Assembly (NCBI GenBank): GCA_033675545.1
Contig: JAWDGP010004927.1
Span: forward strand, 843,501 to 907,500
Direction of reading: 5' to 3'
Source of the DNA: Elysia crispata
Lineage: Eukaryota; Mollusca; Gastropoda; Plakobranchidae
Length of the DNA stretch: 64,000 nt
In this document: positions 11,701-24,522 of the stretch, in pieces
Layout: the number at the start of each line of letters is the position of its first letter
Numbering within the stretch: position 1 is the stretch's first letter
Notes under the pieces: generated by a model
What the model was told of the DNA's origin: nothing
Databases searched by the model: none
What the model saw: the letters and a program-made list of their open reading frames with translations, nothing else
Made by a program: the position numbers and the translations under genes

Positions 11701-14700
11701 TAAGTTCTAACAATTGTTTGTTTCATATGATTAAATATATTTATTTTAAAAGACAAGTAGCAAAATAGATTTTTATATTTAGTAAACTCAAGTGTAAGGA
11801 AAAATCCAAGCTAAAAGTCCCTGGTCGTATATGCCTTGCATATGTTCTCAAAAGCTATTTTATAAGATGAGATTAACAAAAAAACGACTTCTTTGCCTTC
11901 ACATACGAAATAGCTTTGCCTACCAGCGGTTATTGTTAACAATCTCAAAGTGTCAATTTTTCTTTCTTATGAAATATGAATCACTGATTTCAAAGTCAGT
12001 GAAGAATCTAGAAAAGTGTAATGAAACTGCATGTGCATGGACATTGCAGAATCATGGACAATTATTCTTAGAATTGTTTTTAGTATTTTGAAGCCCTTAC
12101 ACATTTTTGTTAAGGTAAGAATTGAATGTTGAAAAATTATCATTTGACTACTTTTTGTAACGTATGACAGAAAACTCTTTGCTCAAAGTCAATTTTTGTT
12201 CTTTTATGATAGACCATCATGGCAGTGGTGTGACAAGTGTGAAATTCTCACCAGAAGATGACAAAGTGATCACAACCTCTATGGACAAAACAGCAAAATT
12301 CTTTGATCTGATTTCAGGAAATTCTACCATCAAACTAGAGTGAGTTTTGAATAGGAGAAAGTTATTATGGAGTTGAAGATTTAAACACAGATAGGCATTA
12401 CTTGAAAATAAATAATACATCCTGTAAAAAATTGTACGCTCTATTTCCAAATAATTATTTTGTCCCATGTTTATAAAATGAAGATACATGTAATTATTAA
12501 TAGATAGTGAAAGTTTTGACTGATTTTCAGAACCATCAATTACTAGATACCTGAGATATATAATTAGTCAGAGCTAATTTCCACAATTAATTGATGTACA
12601 TATATGGATTAGATTCATGTAAAGATATTGTGATACTTTTTGTTTGAATGATCATTATTTACAACTGTAGGGGCCACACAAATATTGTATCAAGCTGCGC
12701 CATAACTAGTGATGAAAGAAAATTTGCCACAGCCTCCTGGGATAAAAGCATCCGTCTGTGGGATGTGGCAACTGGAATGTACAGGTAAAACATGAATTGC
12801 ATCCTACTTTACTGAGGATTTTAAAATCAAAGTGTATTCAAATTTAGAACTAAAAAGGAGTAAAAGTACAAAAAAAATCTTTGGAATAACCAGAGTTTAC
12901 ATAAGTATGGACTAGATAGACTGCAAAATACCATTTTTGTATTCTTCCTCAAAGTCAATGCTTCTATTCATAATCATTTGAGTGGTCTATTCAATAAACC
13001 TTCAAAGCAAATTATTCTAGAAAAGTTGAGAAATGTATAAGAAAAAGTAGGACATCTATATTATTAAATTAAAAACGAATCAGGAAAAAAATATTGGAAG
13101 AAGTATGAGAAGGAAATGCATTAATTTCCCTCCATCCCCTTTCTATAAAATATTTTTTTCTCCCGAATGATGTGATTTATGAACTTTTTTTTTCAGGTCA
13201 AAAGGACCGTCCACAATGAGTGGTGGCCATGACGGATCAGTTAGTTGTTGCCAGTTCAGTGGCGATGGTACAGTAGTATTTTAAATCATGATGGTTTCTC
13301 ATAATGATTGTTGACTTATCTGCATTGTATCTGATATCCAGCCTGAATGATCCAAATGATGGATTTTTGGACTGAGATAATCTGTATGAAAAAGTTATTC
13401 TTTTCTTTGCTTTTTCTTGTAGTTCTTTGTAGTTCCTTGTAACAAATATAATATTTTTCAAAGATATTTGACTCTTCGTGCAGTTTTTATCATTGAAAAA
13501 GCCTTTGATCTTGGTGATTGTTAGGTAATCTTTAACATCATATACATGTATCATAACTTTTAGAAACCTTAAGTATTCAGGATATTTAATTCTGTTTGTA
13601 GTTATTTAGTCATCTTTGATATATATTTCAATTTTCTTGTAGGCCTATATGTGTTTTATACAATTATTATAGGTACAATTTTCATATCTGTGAGTGTCTA
13701 CAAGTTTATTGATGCCATAAGTATTGGACTAGGTAATATTTCTTTTGTCTGGCACCTCATCCATTATCTTGATATTTTTTTCCATGCTTTTCTTCTTTTT
13801 TTTTTTTGCACTTTGCATTTGCATGCCATAAAAATCTTCTTTTGAAAATAAAAATGAGGTTAACAGACTTTACGCAAAGTTGCTTGAAATATAATTAGTT
13901 AATTTTTCATCCAAACTAATTTTTTTTCTTCTCAGGTCTTTTTTTAGTAACTGGATCATATGACATGAGCATTGTAGTTTGGGATGTTGAGAATAATGTT
14001 CAGAAACTGAAGTTGCAGGTAAATCGTAGAGCTATCTATTGGTTTAAATATTATATGATATATTTAATTTTTACAACTGTTAATAGATAGACCATCATGA
14101 TTCAGTTTCTCAACCATAATTTGTAATTCATGTTCCCAAATGCTTGATCTGTCACAGTTCCTGCAGTCCAAGTGGTTCACATATTGTTAATGCGGATGTT
14201 TATATTTAGACCAATGCATTTGATAATTTCCTTGACATGTAGGGCATTATAGCTTGAATGAAGTGGAGTCTTTGATATAATGATCTAAGCTCTCTTTGAA
14301 CAAAGCTCTTATCGCTCAATATGGCTAAGATGCAGAAAACACAAAAAATTATAATGTGCCCTCCCTAACAGTACTAGAAGCATTATATTTGCTGCCAATT
14401 GAAAAAAGCTTAAAAGTAAAAAGTATCAACAAAATGTCATAAATCTTCAAATTGAAAATCACCCTTCAGTATACTAAATTTCTAAGTTTTAAATGGAAAA
14501 GATCCCTACTATCATCAAATAAAACATTCAGGTCAATTATCGCTAAAAAAGCAACTAAATGTAATAAAAATGGGTGGCAAAACTTCTCCTTCTGCTGCCC
14601 TTGAGCTATGGAACATAGGTCAAGTTATTTTGAAAGAGATAGAACCTCTCCATTCTTTCAAAAAGAAATCAAATTTTACCTCTTCACTGTTTAATTCAAA

Positions 14701-17700
14701 TCAATACCTCTTACATAATATGGCAGCTCAAACTTGTTTCTCATTTTTTCCTTTTGTTGAATATGAAATTATTTTTGAGTAACATCTTTGTAATAATGTG
14801 AATGAGACCAAATATATTCTCATACCTGAAAGATTATCACAGATTGCTTTGGAGTGGGTAAATTTGACAAGTTGCTGTGGTTCTTGATCAGTATATTATT
14901 GAAATTGAAAAAAAAATCCTTAAAAGTATTAACAATCATCCATATTTTTAATATGTTTTTCAAGGGACATTATGGCTGGGTAAATGATGTCGCCTTCAGT
15001 GAGGATCAAAACTGGCTCCTCTCCTGCTCCAAGGTGAGAAATTAGCTCGAATGATGCGACACTTTAAACTTTTTTGTTATTGAAACACTGTTTACAGCAG
15101 ATAACAAATTTTCATGTTAACCACAATTGAATTGTAAGTTATTATTTCAGTGCCTTTATCCCACAAAGCTAAGCCAATCCACATTGCTTCTTTCATTTTT
15201 GGAATTTTAATGCTTTCCTTTGATCAAGAGTTTCTGGCTTGTGGGATTTAAAGTTATATATACAGATAAATAATTTTTTACATTTGGGCATGCTGCAGCA
15301 GCCATAAATTAAAAAAAAATTCTTTAGTAACTCTTAGTCTTATTATGCTTATAAGAAATGCTATGGTACTAAAATTTATAGGTTTGCTTTGGTTTCTAAA
15401 ACAACACATATGGTAGCTTTCAACTGAGAGTGCTTTGTTAGTCACTTTAATTGATGATGAAACCCAAATATTAGAAAAGTTTTGTTACTTTTAATCATTT
15501 CTGTTTCTGCCATTTGATGTTGTATGTACCAGTGCTGCAAATAACTCTAAAAGTTGTTATTCAAGATACATCTGAAACAGCTTAATTACATGAGGATTCT
15601 ATACAATCAGTTGAATACTTGCTACCACTGAAAGTGTATTCTCCTTTATGATGTATTTATTTTTCGCATTAGGTCTGACTTTGAGTATAATTATGGCTTA
15701 AAGAGAGATGCAGATGGGGGTCACAATTACATTATAAAACTTTGGTAAAAGGAAAAAAATAAAGCACTTACCTGGTACTAACTTGACAAATGCAACAACA
15801 ACAAAAAAATGTAAAGAAATAACTTAGTTAAGCAGCCCGCTACCTAATAAACATTAAATGCTTTATATCCTTTCCCCAACATAGTATTATAAGAAAACAT
15901 GAATGCTATAAATTGCATTGTAAAATGCTTTTTTTTCATTCCAGGACTACACTGTGAGACTGTGGAACATTGAAGAGTCAGATAAGATACCTATTGTTTT
16001 GGAGAACAAGAAATCAGTGGGGATAAAAGTTATAAAAGTATGTCTTTTATGAAAGATGCTGTTATTTTGATGTAGTTGATCAACAGATTTAAATTTTGGG
16101 TGATGTAAAATTCAATGCCTGATGCAGGGGCAGTTTCTATCATTTCCATTTGTTAGTGAAATCAGTCAATGATTTTATAGTGCAATGCAAGACAAATGTT
16201 ATAAAATTAATGATTTTCTACCATGCATTGATGTTGCAGGATTCCCAGGTTATACAGTGCCCTCCACTTAGTTCGACATCTCATTATTCAAGATTTAGCT
16301 TTATTAGACGTAAGAAAAAGTCCTGAATAAATTCCATTTATCTGCACTAACACATTTTCCTGCAAATCGACATTTTGGTGTGCTTATTTCTCCTAATTCG
16401 ACAGAATTTCCACTATTTCAGTATCAAAATCAATCAAAATGCCATTCAATTTTTAGCCAAGCCTCATGAGTTAGATCTTAAGATCTGCAATGTGTGGACA
16501 AGTGCAAGACAGGCGTTTGGGTGAAAAGGAAGGGGTGTTGGATGCTCAGGGAAGAACGTAGAGAAACAAGCACTGGCGAGGGAGGGGCTGGCGCCTTGGG
16601 CCTTGAGCCCTTGTGTCATTACTGCACGGTCTTGCCCACACAGTGTTTGGGATCAGGGGAGAGATGAGGCGGGAGACTGGACTGTAAATGGGAGGGGAGG
16701 GCTATGCAATGGCTCTAGATCTAGTTATGGTGTGGGTTTTATTAGTATTAAAAGTGAGGCTACACTGATTCCTCTTTACATCCCTTTATTGCAGAATTAC
16801 AGGCCGACCTTAAAAGTCATTATACAAATTTTAGAATTGATAAAGTTTAATATTATCTCCTAAATCGACAAAATTTTATTGGTCCGTTTAAGTTTAAGTT
16901 TAATTTATCAAGTGTGCACTGTAGTTAAATGTGAGTAAACTTACAGTCCTACTTTTAGCAATGACTTGAAAAATCATGTGATGTACAGCAAAGTCCATCT
17001 AACTCAAACTATTTAAAGTTGTAAGTCCCAAGTCTATAATATTGAAACTACTCTGAACTGAAGTGTCTGATTATTTCAACAGTATCACAAACTGTTTTCC
17101 AACTGTACAAAACTTCTCTTAAAGTTTTGGGAAAAAGTATTAATAAACTTAACCTCACAGCTCTTGAGGCATAAACTCATCTTCATAACTGTGCTTTTTA
17201 AAAGTTTAGGATAGGGCATTAAGTCATCCTCAAATGGACATCTTTTAAATAAACTGATGTTTGTTTTCATTGCACGGTACCATATTTAGTGAATCACCAG
17301 TAGGGAAGGCTATTTTTTTATGACTCTCTGATTTCTTTTTAAGTTTTATGATAACCACAGCAGAGAAATTCCATTTCAAGACACCTGTTTTTCACATGCA
17401 CAAATGAATGATGTGTAATAAAAACTAATATTTAAAGTCATACACACACCAGAAGCCCCAAGATTGATGAGTATGAAGGGACTAAAATTTCTTCACTGTT
17501 GATTGTTATTTATGATATTTATGTTGTCTGAGTTTACTAAATGCAAATAAGCGGTGTCCGATGGGTCGACCTGTAAGGTGGAACTGACAGTGTGGACTAG
17601 AAAATCTCATAGTTTTTCGTCACTCCATGGGGTCACTGTCACACTGCCCGACGAATCCAACATGCTTGATATTTTGGCGCAGTTATTTGATAGCTGGGGC

Positions 17701-17894
17701 GTGGCTGGCGGCGTCTGTGATTGATGGGTGCAGGAAAATTAAATTTGTTTTTAACATTTTTTTTAAATATTAAGCGAAGTCCAAATCTATTAAGAAGTTC
17801 AGATTCAGCGTATTAAAATGTGTGAAAATGCTTGCGTTTAAAAATTTTTAATCATTATTTAGAAAGATGATTTTAATTTTTAGTAACCTATACC

Positions 17895-17936
<42 letters not shown>

Positions 17937-18940
17937 GTCTGTATCTCTCTCTTTCCATCATTCTAATTCTTTCTCTGTCCCTCTCTGCCTGTCTATGTGT
18001 CTGTCAGCCTGTCTGTCTGTCTGTCTGTCTCTCTGTCTCTGTTGAAATGTGGGCATAGCCGTAGTTCTTTCAAAATATTTAAAAGGGTATACATGTACAG
18101 TGTTCTCTTCAAAAGCCATTTTTGGACCAAACAGATCGTTTTTTATTTCATCTTTTTTTTTAAACAGAAGACAGTAGGTAGATGGCCAAAAAAATCAAGA
18201 TCCAATAATGAATCCTCCAATATAAACTGCTTTTTGGTCCACAAGGTCTGTTATTATTTTTGCACCTTTTGAAAATTGAATTAAATCAGGGAATCTAGAA
18301 AGTGAAGTAAACACATGTATAGTTATGACTTCTTTTCTCTGAGTCAGAAATATGCAAAGCCCGCCAACCAAGGAAATCAGTATAAAAAGTAGCCTTGCTG
18401 TAAACCTATCTGGTTTACCCTATAGTGTAGACAGGCATTCGGAGTGATAGTTAAACAATGGGAGGAACTAATGGTTAATCCATAGTCCGGAATGACAGTG
18501 AGACGGTCCATTAATGGTCTTTTTTTGTTTTGTTTTACCTCCCTTAGTTTCCTGCTGAGTTCTTTTTATGGGGATGCAAGCCTTTGCCAAGTGTATTTTT
18601 TTTATGCAAGCCTTCATGTCTTACATAAGATTGTACTCTGAGGAAACATTTTTTTTCCTTTCACAGTTGTCCCATTTGAAATCACTACAAATACAATTAT
18701 GTTGGAATAAGAATGACTTTACATTTACATAAAGCTAAAGTTAAAGGAAGAAATTCAATTTTAATTTTTATCTCCCAGTGTTCCAAGTGTGGGAAACCAT
18801 TCTCCATGTCACAGATGGAAAGTTTTCGGGATATCACAGTTTGTGTCTTCTGCCGCCTGAGCAGTCCAGACAAGCCTTGGCTAAGTTTTACGGACACCCC
18901 TGAGGTAATCCTACCAGAATATAAACTCAGTGTGAGGTAG
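5725..18940 (+). CDS. WDR88: WDR88-like seven-blade WD40 repeat protein, complete (11 coding exons, 397 aa)
   Basis: Coding exons: 5725-5793, 6960-7156, 10280-10349, 11441-11579, 12213-12339, 12671-12784, 13197-13267, 13936-14018, 14965-15033, 15945-16037 and 18779-18940 (stop TAG). All junctions are GT-AG and all phases agree (1194 nt, 398 codons). The protein folds into seven WD units. Examples are VSSSSDCSVRIWNW (about residues 50-63), FVTCGWDKQIKLWD (about 90-103), FATASWDKSIRLWD, LVTGSYDMSIVVWD and LLSCSKDYTVRLWN. Order and content follow human WDR88 from end to end, including DHH before the fourth unit and the last segment CSKCGKPF...CVFC. WD40 propellers are interaction platforms; no precise function is established for WDR88. 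The assignment is from remembered homology, and another WD40 paralogue is the alternative. The start has no in-frame competitor nearby. Two AATAAA signals follow the stop. Confidence 0.85.
7157..10279 (+). other. WDR88 intron 2 (3.1 kb)
   Basis: Long AT-rich intron. A less AT-rich block at about 9300-9560 begins near TCTAGATC-rich sequence and has the look of an inserted repeat, but I could find no terminal repeats or protein similarity. Nothing else is recognisable. Confidence 0.5.
14280..14790 (+). mobile_element. CR1/L2-like LINE 3' fragment in WDR88 intron
   Basis: Two short conserved pieces of the C-terminal part of CR1/L2-type reverse transcriptases are readable in order on the plus strand: LEALYLLPIEKS (family form LHxLPVxxR) near 14370, then AALELWNIGQ...SFKKKSNF (family form LWNSLP...SFKKxLKTHLF) near 14600-14680. 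The fragment is 5'-truncated and decayed. It lies in the intron between exons 13936-14018 and 14965-15033. Confidence 0.5.
16255..16921. mobile_element. Pogo/Tigger-like MITE in WDR88 last intron
   Basis: The element is bounded by TA on both sides (16253-16254 and 16922-16923). It starts CAGTGCCC and ends GTGCACTG, i.e. inverted CAGTGC termini, as in pogo/Tigger elements of the Tc1/mariner superfamily. Internal copies of a CTAAWTCGACA-like motif occur toward both ends. The centre (about 16500-16720) is GC-rich. No transposase frame is visible, so it is non-autonomous. Only the outer six to eight bases of the inverted repeat match cleanly. Confidence 0.5.
17897..18045 (+). repeat. CT / GTCT compound microsatellite
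   Basis: An uninterrupted (CT)n run at about 17899-17927 passes into imperfect GTCT and CT repeats up to about 18041, inside the last WDR88 intron. Open frames here are only products of the repeat. Confidence 0.9.
18779..18940 (+). CDS. WDR88: WDR88 last exon: CxxC...CxxC zinc-knuckle-like C-terminus
   Basis: The terminal exon encodes residues 345-397 and opens exactly at CSKCGKPF, with a second pair CVFC 19 residues later. The two CxxC pairs look like a small zinc-binding ribbon placed after the seventh blade. The same pairs appear in human WDR88 as I recall it (CERC...CVFC), so the motif is probably structural. Zinc binding is inference. The reading frame closes with TAG after KLSVR. Confidence 0.8.
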   Translation, partial: CSKCGKPFSMSQMESFRDITVCVFCRLSSPDKPWLSFTDTPEVILPEYKLSVR

Positions 18941-19347
18941 CCTAACTCCTCCTTGGTCAAAATTTGTTATATCCTGCATTAAGAAAGAGCTTTTCTCAAT
19001 TCAATGTTGATCATTAAATATAAATATCATATTCTCTTTTGACCCTTTTAACATTTTTTTTCCCTACCTTCCTATTTGAAAAATATAACAATTAAAGAAT
19101 GTAGCCTTATTTCACATTCAGCTCAGCTTAAAGAGTCCAACAATTGCAAAACCATAATGAATCTCCTGCATCATTTTCATGATTCTGAATTCAATTCAAT
19201 AGCAGGTAATAATTTGCTTTTTTAGCTTTACAAATTTAGTTTAAAAAATGTACAAAATTGAAAATCATGTTACTGATGAACATTTTCAGTATTTCAAAGC
19301 CGAATCCAAGCTTTAAAAATTGTATCTTATGAAAAAATTTGCTTTCA

Positions 19348-19372
19348 AATAAATCATTGTAATTTGAATAAA
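19348..19372 (+). terminator. Candidate WDR88 polyadenylation signals
   Basis: AATAAA occurs at 19348-19353 and again at 19367-19372, about 410-430 bp after the WDR88 stop codon. This is a plausible end for its 3' UTR. No transcript evidence is available. Confidence 0.4.
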
Positions 19373-19732
19373 AAAGGAAACAACAGAATTTATTACAAAA
19401 CTAAAGGACAAAGACAAAATACCAATAAGGATTTTATATTTACCCCAAGATGTTATTTTCTGAGCTGAGGAATAATCAAAAAAGCTCTAAAAGTTCCCAA
19501 ACAAAGAACATGAAACATCCTGCTTCCGTTTCTCTTCACAACTATGATTTGTATTTGAAACAATTACACCTAGAGGGCACCATCTCATGGAGGAAATCAA
19601 ACATCAAGATATTTTTTTTGAATTTTGTATGGTTTAATCCAACTGTATCATAATCAGAGAAGACCCGATAGATTCGGTATACTATAACCCACTTATATAG
19701 ACAGCAGATTTTTCGATATCTTTTCCTAAATA

Positions 19733-20651
19733 TAGTAAACCTTGCATTTATGAGATACTTGGGTCTCATAGTATTTCCCCGTTAAACCGGAGGTCTCGTT
19801 GGATGAAAGGTAACTTTTAAGATGAAAAAAAAAATATATATCTTCAAGCGAGAGAACCTACCCAACAATAAACTTTTCATTAGTTACCTCCCTTCATTGC
19901 TAAACTAAATGAACGGACCTGACTAAGTCAATGTTGAGGAAGTGAAGTTTTGTTTCAATTAATATATTTCTTCTTTAAAGCACATTCATATTTTCAACAA
20001 CTTCTCAGACTCTTCCTATCCCCTTTTTTCTCTTTACGTTCCCCCCCCCCCCCCCTTCTCTCTCTGTGTCTACAATGTATTTCTCTCTCTCACGCACACA
20101 CATACATCTCTCAGTTTTGCTCTCATTTAAAATTGATCTTCACTTCCTCTGTATGCCTTGCTGCTTTTCTCACTGTCTCTGCACGTTTGTTACTCTCTCT
20201 CCCCTCTGTATGTAATCAGATCTGCAGGTATTGATCTTGCATAAGCATGCTCCATTTCTCTTTCTGGACCTTCCTTAATTCTAGATCTAGCCTTATAACT
20301 TCATACCCTATAATCCCGCCCTTTCCCTTCCCTGCCGTGCGCTCCCCCCTCCCCCTCTCTCTATCACTTTCTTTTTCCTGCCGCTATGCCTTGCATCTAG
20401 CACTAGTTATTGTGGCCCAGACAAAGAGCCTGTCATGTAGTGTGGTAACTTATAGAGTGATTTTGTTCTATTTATGCCCGATACAGCCTTGCTTCATTTT
20501 GCTTAACCCGAGGTTGGTAAATTTGACGTTGGATCCAAAGTTAATACATGTATATTGAGGCAAAAAAGGTTAAAAAAAACGGGACTTTGTCAATCCCTTG
20601 TTGAGCCCAAGGTCTTGTTGGGCCTGAGCTTGTTAAATTCGAGGTTCACTG
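19733..20651. mobile_element. Pogo/Tigger-like MITE between WDR88 and anillin
   Basis: The 5' end TAGTAAACCTTGCATTTA and the reverse complement of the 3' end, CAGTGAACCTCGAATTTA, form an imperfect inverted repeat of about 20 bp. The element is flanked by TA (19731-19732 and 20652-20653), the Tc1/mariner-pogo target site. The interior contains a 15-C run at 20041-20055 and CT-rich DNA, with no transposase. It is about 920 bp long and degenerate. Confidence 0.55.
20041..20055 (+). repeat. Poly-C tract
   Basis: Fifteen consecutive C residues, followed by CT-rich sequence, inside the pogo-like element. Confidence 0.9.
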
Positions 20652-21420
20652 TACTGAATTTTTACCTCAATGTTCTTAGGAATAAAATTCTCTTATATTG
20701 ACTTAATTAATTTGGTTACTCAACTTTATTGACAGGCCTACTACTAGTTTTAACCAAGCTCTAATAGATGGTGAAAAAAATTCCAATTTTAACTCCTGCC
20801 CCCCATTCATTGTGCTTATCAAATTCAGCATCGATTGTACTTAGGGTTTAACATCTCCCAAGATACTTTCCATAGAATAGTGGCCTACATAGGGCCAGAT
20901 TTCTCCTATCCCAGGAGGTCTACCAATCATTCCATCGTCATTGTCCCAGTTCATCAAAGCACCAATGAGAATCTTTTGGTTTGCTATCACTATCAGGCCT
21001 AGATCAGATTTGGCCTTGTCCACATTGCCCAATCAGAGTGCTGTGGTGCCAATCAATAGACACTGTCTAAACACCTCCACAAGATCACAGTCCACTGATC
21101 ATCTCACCAAGCTTAATTGCCTACCTGCACTATCGCACTGTTGTCCCTCTTGTACAAACTTTCTTTCTCTTCATCTTGCAAAATATATGGCTTATGCTTC
21201 AACATGCATTGCAATCTCATAACAAAACTATCAGAGGCAGGGAGGAAAGGTCAAGGGCCTAACACTTACAAGTGGCTCAGTGTTTGACTTAAGTTTTTCA
21301 CCTAGCCCCAACCCCCTATCTCACCTGCCTAAACGCTAAGAGTAGTAAGACAATGTCCGCTGATTGATTCCACGACATTCGTCTATTTACTGTTCGATTG
21401 GGGGGAGGAGAAATATAGAT

Positions 21421-21575
21421 CTAGGCCCGAGTGATAGAACACCCATGCGTATTGATGCTGTGAGCTGAGACAGTGTTGCACTTTGGACTGCTTTTCATGG
21501 CTAATACTTTGTGGTGGGCTAATCTTGCCTTGATCGTCTAGATACAGCTATCATAGACTTCCTCCAACCTTGTAC
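21421..21575 (+). repeat. Dispersed repeat, copy A
   Basis: A block of about 150 bp shares a colinear series of motifs with a second block at 36086-36232 in the same orientation: GTGCATATTGGTGCTGCGAG-like start, CAATGTGGAATG-like middle and GCTAACCTTGCCTTGAT-like end, then AACTATCATAGACTTCC. The family is unknown and no coding potential is seen. Copy A lies in the WDR88-anillin intergenic region. Confidence 0.65.
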
Positions 21576-22690
21576 GAAACAGCATTGAAACAAGGACTTT
21601 TGATTACTCAGCACTAAACTGAGCTACAATCGTCAGATTTCACCATGGCCAATTGAAGAAAAAACCTTAGCATTGAGATGTAGATCAAACTGCTAACATA
21701 TATATGTTGAAGAAAAAGTTGCTGTTTACTAAAATAGGAAATAGCAGAGACAATACACAAAGCCCCATTTTTTTCAGAGAAAAAAATAACAAAGGAGACA
21801 AGTTCTATTTCCCACATTGAACTTTTTCCCTGCTTAAACTTAGTGTTTTCTTATTTTCTTTGTTATTTTTTCTAATGCCTTCTCATTAAAGACTCTCTCT
21901 TGGTCATTAAAAGATTTTAGATCTAGGCTTGTGCACTTTGTGGTTATGTCTACTTAGTCTTAGTTTCAAATCAAAAAGTCAAAAACACTGACCCAAAAAA
22001 ACAAAGATAGTACAATATAAGCTCTGCTGAACCTGAATATTTTGTCAAGAGCATTTTTTGTTGGATTCAATTTCTAGCAGATTTCGGTAAATAAACAATA
22101 TTTACATTTGATAAAAGAAACAAGTACAGTGGAATCCACTTAAAAACAAATGAGGGACCTTATAGTGCTCAACTATTTTTGTAACATTTCTGTAAAGTAT
22201 TTCTTTTCTTCTGCGAAAATACAGACAATACTAGTGACAGGATGATTGACACTATAAAGTAAAATAAAAATCAAAGGTAAAGAAACTGTTCAATTATGGA
22301 TAAAACTATGATATTATGACTGAATATAATTTCAACATGTATTTATTCATTTACCAATTTCAGAGTACAGAGAGCCCTATTGGTACAACACCTGCTTAGA
22401 TTTGAAACCAGTACGACCAATCAGATTTTCCATTAGCACTCATATGTTGTTTTGTGCTGATTGTAGATGGAAGATAATATGTTGAGGGCCAGTGTCTGGT
22501 TTCAGATTAGTTTTATTCCAAAATGTTAATAAGAAAAATGTATGTTTTGATTTTTGTCATAAATATCAAACTAATGTACTGCTAAAATTATAGATATTCC
22601 AAAGCAAATAATTGAAATATGGTAAAAAAAAATTTTTTGTATTATCATACTAAAAACAAATGAAATTGACAAAGTACAACTTTTAATTAG

Positions 22691-24522
22691 TTTATTGGTT
22701 CAACATACAGTCTTCATACAGCGAAAGCAATGAAAAAAAAACTTGAATTTCTTACAAACTTGAGAGCTTTGTCGGTTCAGAAATTTTGAATGTTATCTTA
22801 GTATTCAGCTGGCTTCTATTCTACTTAATTTCTTTGCTAGTAAGTTTGCAGTTCTTCAGTATTTGTTTATATGATGCCTGTAGACTCCTGCTAAGAATAT
22901 ATGACAGGTCTTAAATTAATGTGGATGGCACTTCAGAGCAATCAGTTGCTCCAACAACTTGTCAAGTCAAAGTCAATGATAACAAGTAAATATAATCAAA
23001 GTTTTATTTCTTGGCTTGTTTGGTTTATGTCATTTTGTGTTTTTCATTATTGATATATGACCATTATATAGTAGCACTGTAGTTTCCAGTCTTAGTCGAC
23101 ATTTATTGTACTAGAGCACAAGATAGCATGCTTTATCTCCATACAGTCTGGACAAGTTTGTGGTAAATATGACAAATGCACTATTGCCAAACATTTAAAA
23201 AAAAAAATCCTATCTGGTAAGATATGCATTCTTGTCCCCACAAGGTCATTTATATTTAAATGTATGCTGATGTGAAAAAAAAAAAACCCAACAAAAACAA
23301 TGAAAGACATGGAAAAATGTGGTGTTCACAAACACAAATGTTCAAATACATATATACAGAATACATGGTTACACAGTACCAATACAAACCAACAGTGTCC
23401 AAGATATTTACAATGTTATAGGTGATAAGCTTATATGGTTTTACTATTTGTTTCTTAAACAACAAATCACAAAACAGCTTTATGTGCATCTTGCCTGCCA
23501 TAGAAGAGCTAAAAATTCACTTAAAATTGGTCAATGTAAAAAGTCATACAAATGTTTTGATAATCTTAGAAAATACATCAGAATTATTTTTGATAGACAA
23601 TAAAGAACTTTTCAAAACAGTTTTTAAGTTATAAATTCTCCAATTCAATCTATGTTAGATGGTTTAAACAAAATGAAATTGAAATCTGACTAAAAGTAGA
23701 TACAAATATATAACATTCAACTATATTGTGGCCCAGTCAAGTTTTGAGTCAAACAAGCTCCAATTTGGACGGCTCCATTGTATAAGCAGCTCCAAATGTG
23801 AAAATAGATGAATACATAAGTAATGTACAACAAGGACCATTGAATATCATCTAGATTTCGCAAGACAATATATGGGATAATTATATCAGCCACTCAAACA
23901 ATAAATAATTTTAATATATGAGAAGCCCCAAACACATTCACATGTGCTCATTGTTTCAAAGCCAAAATAAAAAAAAAAGCTTGGAAATTTGCTTGAAGCA
24001 GTATAGTTAAGTGTCATATTTCAGTGAAGGATCATAACTCTTTTTGCTTAACTAAATTTTCATACCATGGATTAAATGATCAAGTGTAGGAAAATTATAA
24101 ATAATGAAATACAAAAACAATACAAGCATTGAGATGAGAAACACAAGAAACAGAAAAAGAAAGAAGAATATGTAGGCTTTTAAACAATCTTAAGTAAGGC
24201 AGGACGAAGTGGATCAATAATGTTCATAAAAATAGGGTGGTTTTGATTCACTTAACATTGAATTAGTTTATTTTTATGGTATCCAACACTTTAGATGGAC
24301 TGATGTCTTTGCATCCTCTCAGAGACTGGAGATTCAGTTTTACAATTTATCTAATTCTTCATTAAATGGGTTGTCAACTTTGCCCTCAAAACTCTCAAAT
24401 AAGCTTACAGAAGAAGAGACGGAGCAAAATTCAGAGCAGACCTTCAAAACTGGAAATATTCTAATAAAGGCAAAAAACAAACTCTTCAGTCAAATAGCGA
24501 TGATGTTGAGAAATCAGCACTT
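22691..24522 (-). other. Probable anillin 3' UTR / intergenic tail
   Basis: Downstream of the anillin stop codon there is no coding signal. AATAAA on the minus strand occurs at 24267-24272 and at 22691-22696, so the 3' UTR could be about 0.25 or 1.8 kb long. The boundary cannot be fixed from sequence alone. Confidence 0.3.

Larger units (their letters stand above)
18941..24522. other. Convergent intergenic region WDR88-anillin
   Basis: Contains the two 3' UTRs, the pogo-like MITE at 19733-20651 and dispersed repeat copy A. A less AT-rich stretch at 20820-21240 has a 63-codon minus-strand frame (MGNVDKAKSDLG...) that I do not recognise. A CAGTGGAATCCAC terminus-like motif lies at 22129. No host gene is supported. 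Confidence 0.5.

Noticed and set aside
17867-18272. Ser/Leu/Val-rich plus-strand frames
   Set aside because: They are translations of the CT and GTCT microsatellite.
22129-22160. CAGTGGAATCCAC as the start of a further pogo-like element
   Set aside because: No matching inverted end with a TA flank was found downstream.
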